Shown here: positions 49,265-51,103 of the stretch, in pieces
Position numbering within the stretch: the first letter of the stretch is position 1
Layout: every line of letters begins with the position of its first letter
Source of the DNA: Crossiella sp. SN42
GTDB lineage: Bacteria; Actinomycetota; Actinomycetes; Mycobacteriales; Pseudonocardiaceae
Reading direction: 5' to 3'
Assembly (NCBI RefSeq): GCF_023897065.1
Contig: NZ_JAMHIV010000051.1
Coordinates: 1-51,103, forward strand
DNA: 51,103 nt
Made by a program: the position numbers and the translations under genes
Notes under the pieces: generated by a model
Databases searched by the model: none
Told to the model about the DNA's origin: nothing
Seen by the model: only the letters and a program-made list of their open reading frames with translations

Positions 49265-51103
49265 ATGAGGCGTGCTCGCAGTGTCCCGTTGACCGTGGCG
49301 GTCGCCCTCGCCGTGTTGCCGCTGACCGCGGTGCCCGCGCTGGCCGACCCGCCGAGCGGACCGGTGTTCGCCGACGGCGCCGCGCAACCGGTGTTCGACC
49401 CGAAGGACGTGCTGCGCGAGAACGTCTGGGTGCGCGCGCCGGTCGACTCCGACCGCGACGGCAAGGACGACGAGGCGCACGCGCTGGTGGTGCGGCCCAA
49501 GGCGACCACGGCGGGCCTGAAGGTCCCGGTGGTCTACCTGCCGAGCCCCTACTACGCGCCGACCAACGACGTGCCCAACCACAACGTCGACGTCGAGCTG
49601 CACGTGCCCAAGCGCCCCGGCCGCGACGGCGCGATCACCTCCGCCCGCACCGACGAGCGGGTCGAGGCGGCCGTGGGCGGTCCCCGGGAGAAGCCGATCC
49701 CGGTCTCCCGCTACGAGGAGTACTTCACCGCCCGCGGTTTCGCGGTGGTCTACGGCGAGTCCCTCGGCACCGGCGAGTCCACCGGCTGCCCCACCACCGG
49801 CGGCCGCAACGAGACCATCGGCGCGAAGTCCATTGTGGACTGGCTCAACGGCCGCGCCCCGGCGCGGGATGAGAAGGGCGCCGCCGCCGCGGCCACCTGG
49901 AGCACCGGTAAGACCGGCATGATGGGCGTGTCCTACAACGGAACCCTGCCCAACGCGGTCGCCAGCACCGGGGTCAAGGGCCTGGAGGCCATCGTCCCGA
50001 TCGCCGCGATCAGCAGCTGGTACGACTACTACCGGGCCGACGGCGCGGTGGTCGCCCCCGGCACCTACCAGGGCGAGGACGCCGACGTGCTCGCCGAGTA
50101 CGTCTACACCCGCGCCGACCGCGAGATCTGCAAGCCGATCATCGCCGAGGTCGCCGCCGCCCAGGACCGGATCACCGGTGACTACAGCGAGTTCTGGGAC
50201 GAGCGCAACTACCTCAACGACGTCCGCAAGGTGAAGGCCGCGACCCTGGTCGTGCACGGCCTCAACGACTGGAACGTCAAGACCAAGCACGCCGCCCAGT
50301 GGTACGAGCAGCTCCGCAAGCAGGGCACCCCGCACAAGATCTGGTGGCACCAGTCCGGCCACTCCGACCCGTTCAGCCTCCGCAAGGACGAATGGCTGAA
50401 GACCCTCAACCGCTGGTTCACCCGGTACCTGTACGACCACCGCAACGGCGTCGAGCAGGAGCCCCGCGCCACCCTGCAGCGTGAGGACAAGAGCTGGGTG
50501 CAGGAAGCCGAGTGGCCCGCCCCCGGCACCCGCGAGGTCGGCTTCCACCCCCTCCCCGGCGGCAGCACCACCGGCGCCCTGTCCCACGTCGACGGCGTGC
50601 ACGGCCGCCCGGTCCTGGAGAACATCGTCGACGACGCGACGAAGAAGGCCGAGGACCTGACCGCCGCCGCGGAGTCCCCGCACCGGCTGGCCTACTTCAG
50701 CGGTCCCGCCGCGGCCCCGCTGCGCATCTCCGGCACCGTCGGCGTGGATCTCAAGGTGTCCTTCACCCGCCCCGCGGCCAACGTGACGGCCCTGCTGGTC
50801 GACCGCGCCCCCGACGGCAAGAACCACATCATCACCAGGGGCTGGACCGACCCGCAGAACCGCCACCGCGAGGACCGCACCCAGCCCCTGCGCCCGGGTG
50901 TGCAGTACCGGGTCAACGTGGAGATGCAGCCGGACGACTACGTCCTGCCCGCCGGCCACAAGCTCGGCATCGTCCTGCTCTCCAGCGACTACGACTACAC
51001 CCTGCGCCCCAAGCCCGGCGCCGGCCTGTCGGTCAACCTGAACCAGACCGAGTTCACCCTCCCCGTCGTCGGCGGCACTTCAGCGGTCCGCGCCGCCTTC
51101 GGC
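49265..51103 (+). CDS. Secreted X-Pro dipeptidyl-peptidase (S15 family), 3' partial
   Basis: 613 codons seen; the frame is open at the window edge. Signal peptide of about 27 residues (LTVAVALAVLPLTAVPALA-DPP). Catalytic domain: GFAVVYGESLGTGESTGCPT, nucleophile Ser223 in MMGVSYNGT, LVVHGLNDWNVKTKHA (Asp) and HQSGHSDP (His). The C-terminal jelly-roll (ADLTAAAESPHRLAYFSGP...) is only partly present. It removes X-Pro dipeptides from peptides outside the cell. ATG at 49265 follows AGGAG at six bases. Confidence 0.93.
   Translation, partial: MRRARSVPLTVAVALAVLPLTAVPALADPPSGPVFADGAAQPVFDPKDVLRENVWVRAPVDSDRDGKDDEAHALVVRPKATTAGLKVPVVYLPSPYYAPTNDVPNHNVDVELHVPKRPGRDGAITSARTDERVEAAVGGPREKPIPVSRYEEYFTARGFAVVYGESLGTGESTGCPTTGGRNETIGAKSIVDWLNGRAPARDEKGAAAAATWSTGKTGMMGVSYNGTLPNAVASTGVKGLEAIVPIAAISSWYDYYRADGAVVAPGTYQGEDADVLAEYVYTRADREICKPIIAEVAAAQDRITGDYSEFWDERNYLNDVRKVKAATLVVHGLNDWNVKTKHAAQWYEQLRKQGTPHKIWWHQSGHSDPFSLRKDEWLKTLNRWFTRYLYDHRNGVEQEPRATLQREDKSWVQEAEWPAPGTREVGFHPLPGGSTTGALSHVDGVHGRPVLENIVDDATKKAEDLTAAAESPHRLAYFSGPAAAPLRISGTVGVDLKVSFTRPAANVTALLVDRAPDGKNHIITRGWTDPQNRHREDRTQPLRPGVQYRVNVEMQPDDYVLPAGHKLGIVLLSSDYDYTLRPKPGAGLSVNLNQTEFTLPVVGGTSAVRAAFG

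Noticed and set aside
1-51103. tRNA, rRNA or mobile element
   Set aside because: No cloverleaf with TTC-loop sequence, no 16S/23S signature, no transposase, integrase or terminal inverted repeats found by reading.

Overview
The window is very GC-rich DNA from a filamentous-type actinomycete. The gene families (BsaP and DUF2567 beside bioB, mycothiol-dependent isomerase family, CGNR regulator, LAL-type LuxR regulator, LEELLR/AGHETT-type P450) and the GTG/TTG starts point to the Pseudonocardiales (a relative of Saccharothrix, Actinosynnema, Crossiella or Amycolatopsis). This placement is an inference. I see no rRNA, tRNA, CRISPR array, transposase, phage gene or large biosynthetic cluster. It reads as accessory-leaning chromosome: small catabolic operons, each with its own regulator, around one core pathway (biotin).

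Layout. 1-1.1 kb: a winged-helix protein with a GTPSG-repeat region. 1.3-6.7 kb: a translationally coupled sugar-type ABC importer (binding lipoprotein, two permeases, ATPase) ending in a PHP-family metallohydrolase, convergent with a GH38 alpha-mannosidase (6.6-9.4 kb). 9.5-11.4 kb: a P450 and the relic of a GH97-like glycosidase with an NPCBM domain. 11.5-18.1 kb: a membrane protein, a YCII protein divergent from a Crp/Fnr regulator, then the biotin region bioA, bioD, a duplicated-half membrane protein, bioB, bsaP and a DUF2567 protein. 18.1-20.3 kb: a LysR regulator and a CGNR regulator divergent from a DinB/MDMPI enzyme. 20.4-24.7 kb: a secreted TAP-type peptidase, a spermidine-synthase-like protein and a Gfo/Idh/MocA oxidoreductase. 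24.9-26.7 kb: TetR divergent from an aldo/keto reductase. 26.7-30.6 kb: a zinc-finger-like small protein, a UGT-type glycosyltransferase, a second aldo/keto reductase and a 19-bp tandem repeat. 30.6-36.8 kb: PadR, then an aminotransferase-agmatinase-SSS transporter operon divergent from a PucR regulator. 36.9-40.6 kb: a methyltransferase-like protein, a CaiB/BaiF protein, a second methyltransferase and DedA. 40.4-44.8 kb: an operon of alpha/beta hydrolase, GMC oxidoreductase and patatin. 45-49 kb: a large LAL regulator and adenosine deaminase. 49.3 kb to the end: a secreted X-Pro peptidase cut by the window edge.

Two themes stand out. First, about sixteen genes carry a -10-like hexamer ending six (sometimes seven or eight) bases before the start codon and have no useful Shine-Dalgarno sequence, so they look leaderless; several starts here were chosen on that rule. 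Two of them (23601 and 29229) also carry a MerR/SoxR-type promoter with a 19-bp spacer over a dyad. Second, many regulator genes sit next to clear inverted repeats, so the local circuits can be proposed from sequence: Crp at 12566, CGNR at 19616, TetR at 25494, PadR at 31395/31421 and PucR at 35277/35316.

The best candidates for under-described biology are the hydrolase/GMC/patatin operon (Cys in place of the usual Ser nucleophile, and a ferredoxin-like four-Cys motif in the flavoenzyme), the guanidino-compound operon, the predicted leaderless 23-residue peptide in front of adenosine deaminase, and the dispersed 13-bp palindrome GTCCAYTGTGGAC.
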